Shown: piece by piece, positions 62,936 through 64,000 of the stretch
Layout: every line of letters begins with the position of its first letter
Numbering within the stretch: position 1 is the first letter of the stretch
Assembly: GCA_017305665.1 (NCBI GenBank)
Contig: JAFKKH010000028.1
Location: 1-64,000, forward strand
From: Hyphomicrobiales bacterium
GTDB lineage: Bacteria > Pseudomonadota > Alphaproteobacteria > Rhizobiales > Xanthobacteraceae
Length of the DNA: 64,000 bases
Reading direction: 5' to 3'
Program-made: the position numbers and the translations under genes
Notes under the pieces: generated by a model
Told to the model about the DNA's origin: nothing
The model's database searches: none
The model's input: only the letters and a program-made list of their open reading frames with translations

Positions 62936-63883
62936 CTATCCAAACACGTTCTGGCGCGTCGCCTTGGCCACGAAGGTCGACACCTGCGGCAGCGTCGCCT
63001 CGATATCCGACTCGTATTTCAGCAGAACGTTGAGCGTATCCTTGACCATCTCGTGGCCGAGTTCGGAGGCTTGCAGCAGCACCAGCACCCGCGCCCAGTC
63101 GATAGTCTCGCTGACCGACGGCAGCTTCTTCAGGTCCAGCGTGCGGACCTCATTGATGAAGCCGACGAGCTGCTTGCGCAGCGTCTGCGAGATGCCGGGC
63201 ACGCGGCTTTCGACGATCCGCTCTTCGAGTTTCTGCTCGGGGAAGCCGATATGCAGGTGCAGGCAGCGCCGCTTCAATGCGTCGCCGAGATCGCGCTCGC
63301 TGTTAGAGGTGAGGATCACGATCGGCGCGGTCACGGCGGCGACCGTACCGAGCTCGGGAATGGTGACCTGAAAGTCCGACAGCATCTCGAGCAGAAGCGA
63401 CTCGAATTCCGCGTCGGACTTGTCGATCTCGTCGATCAGCAACACGCAACCGGCCGGCTGCTCCAGCGCCTGCAGCAGCGGGCGCGGCTCGACGAATTCC
63501 TTGGAGAAGAACACGTCGCCGAAATCGTGCAACTGGTCCAGTGCTGCATGCAACGTCGCGGCGCCGCCGAGCACTTCACCGAGCTTGTCCTTCAGAATTT
63601 GCGTGTAGAGCAGTTGCTTGGCGTATTTCCACTCGTACAGCGCCTTGGCCTCGTCGAGGCCTTCATAGCACTGCAGGCGGATCATCTTCAGGCCGCGCCA
63701 GGCCGCGATCGCCTTGGCGAGTTCGGTCTTGCCGACGCCGGCCGGCCCCTCGACCAGGATCGGCTTCTCGATCTGGTCCGCGAGATAGACCGCGGTCGCG
63801 ATCTGCCGGCTCGCGATGTAGCCCTGCGCGGCGAGGCCGCTTTCCACCGCTTCGATCGAGGCGGCGGGCCGATGCTCAGTCAC
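62936..63883 (-). CDS. MoxR-family AAA+ ATPase (CoxD-like)
   Basis: 315 residues from the GTG at 63883, with GGAG 9 nt upstream; a GTG at 63898 lies in that site. Walker A is GPAGVGKT (46-53), Walker B LLIDEID (148-154), and sensor 1 is ILTSNSERDL. It works with the adjacent VWA protein as a MoxR-VWA remodelling pair. Five bp separates the two genes. Confidence 0.88.
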   Translation of the reverse strand: MTEHRPAASIEAVESGLAAQGYIASRQIATAVYLADQIEKPILVEGPAGVGKTELAKAIAAWRGLKMIRLQCYEGLDEAKALYEWKYAKQLLYTQILKDKLGEVLGGAATLHAALDQLHDFGDVFFSKEFVEPRPLLQALEQPAGCVLLIDEIDKSDAEFESLLLEMLSDFQVTIPELGTVAAVTAPIVILTSNSERDLGDALKRRCLHLHIGFPEQKLEERIVESRVPGISQTLRKQLVGFINEVRTLDLKKLPSVSETIDWARVLVLLQASELGHEMVKDTLNVLLKYESDIEATLPQVSTFVAKATRQNVFG

Positions 63884-64000
63884 GTTTGCTCGCTCCACAT
63901 TGCCGGATAGCCGGAACCTGATACTGCAAGGATTTGGCGGCCAAGGCCGCCGATCTGAGCTACGCGCCTGCCGGACGGATGTCCAGTATGGGAACGGCCG

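Overview
The window is high-GC chromosomal DNA from an alphaproteobacterium, most likely Bradyrhizobium or a close relative in the Nitrobacteraceae. This rests on overall gene content, a GGAAC-N16-CGTT (EcfG-type) promoter, an HWE-family histidine kinase, the helicase / S4 / FdxA / CarD order, and intergenic repeats ending in CCCCGGAATGACGG. No rRNA, tRNA, IS element, prophage or CRISPR array was seen. Species is not assignable by eye.

Layout. 1-5.3 kb: GNAT fragment, DUF1127 protein, outer-membrane barrel, then a LysR regulator with tricarballylate dehydrogenase genes tcuA-tcuB. 5.5-8.1 kb (minus): two paralogous amidohydrolases and a Rieske protein. 8.2-12.6 kb: PncC/CinA-type amidase, GrlR-like protein, serine hydrolase, HWE kinase, cyclase-family hydrolase. 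12.8-17 kb: an envelope-type set of a secreted Ig-like protein, a zinc-ribbon membrane protein, an exported caspase-fold protein, a small zinc-ribbon protein and an exported unknown.

17-51 kb is a dense catabolic region for organic acids handled as CoA thioesters. It contains (a) an aryl-CoA ligase plus a single-domain FAD aryl-CoA-type monooxygenase, divergent from an IclR gene; (b) a complete Liv-type ABC transporter followed by an ADP-forming acyl-CoA synthetase; (c) a minus-strand operon of two DctP proteins, DctQ, DctM, cupin, acyl-CoA dehydrogenase, family I CoA-transferase and an AMACR-like racemase; (d) divergent from (c), CaiB-type CoA-transferase, MaoC hydratase, CitE-type lyase and IclR, an order resembling itaconate/mesaconate degradation; (e) a minus-strand operon of Fe3+-family ABC transporter, MarR and LeuC/LeuD-like hydro-lyase; (f) enoyl-CoA hydratase, VOC protein and a second ADP-forming synthetase. 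Each block has its own importer and regulator, and several promoters carry clear palindromes or repeats.

51-64 kb returns to housekeeping genes: a frameshifted secreted nuclease, an M48 lipoprotein protease with LysM, CarD, FdxA, an S4 protein, an SUV3-like helicase, a DUF3108 protein, ribosomal protein L28, and a MoxR/CoxE pair.

The most noteworthy observations are four TATRTGAAYT boxes arranged as two pairs, each at 21-bp spacing, in the TRAP / CoA-transferase divergent promoter; the transporter-MarR-LeuCD operon with a near-perfect palindrome at its promoter; the stripped-down aryl-CoA hydroxylation pair; and the caspase / zinc-ribbon neighbourhood.
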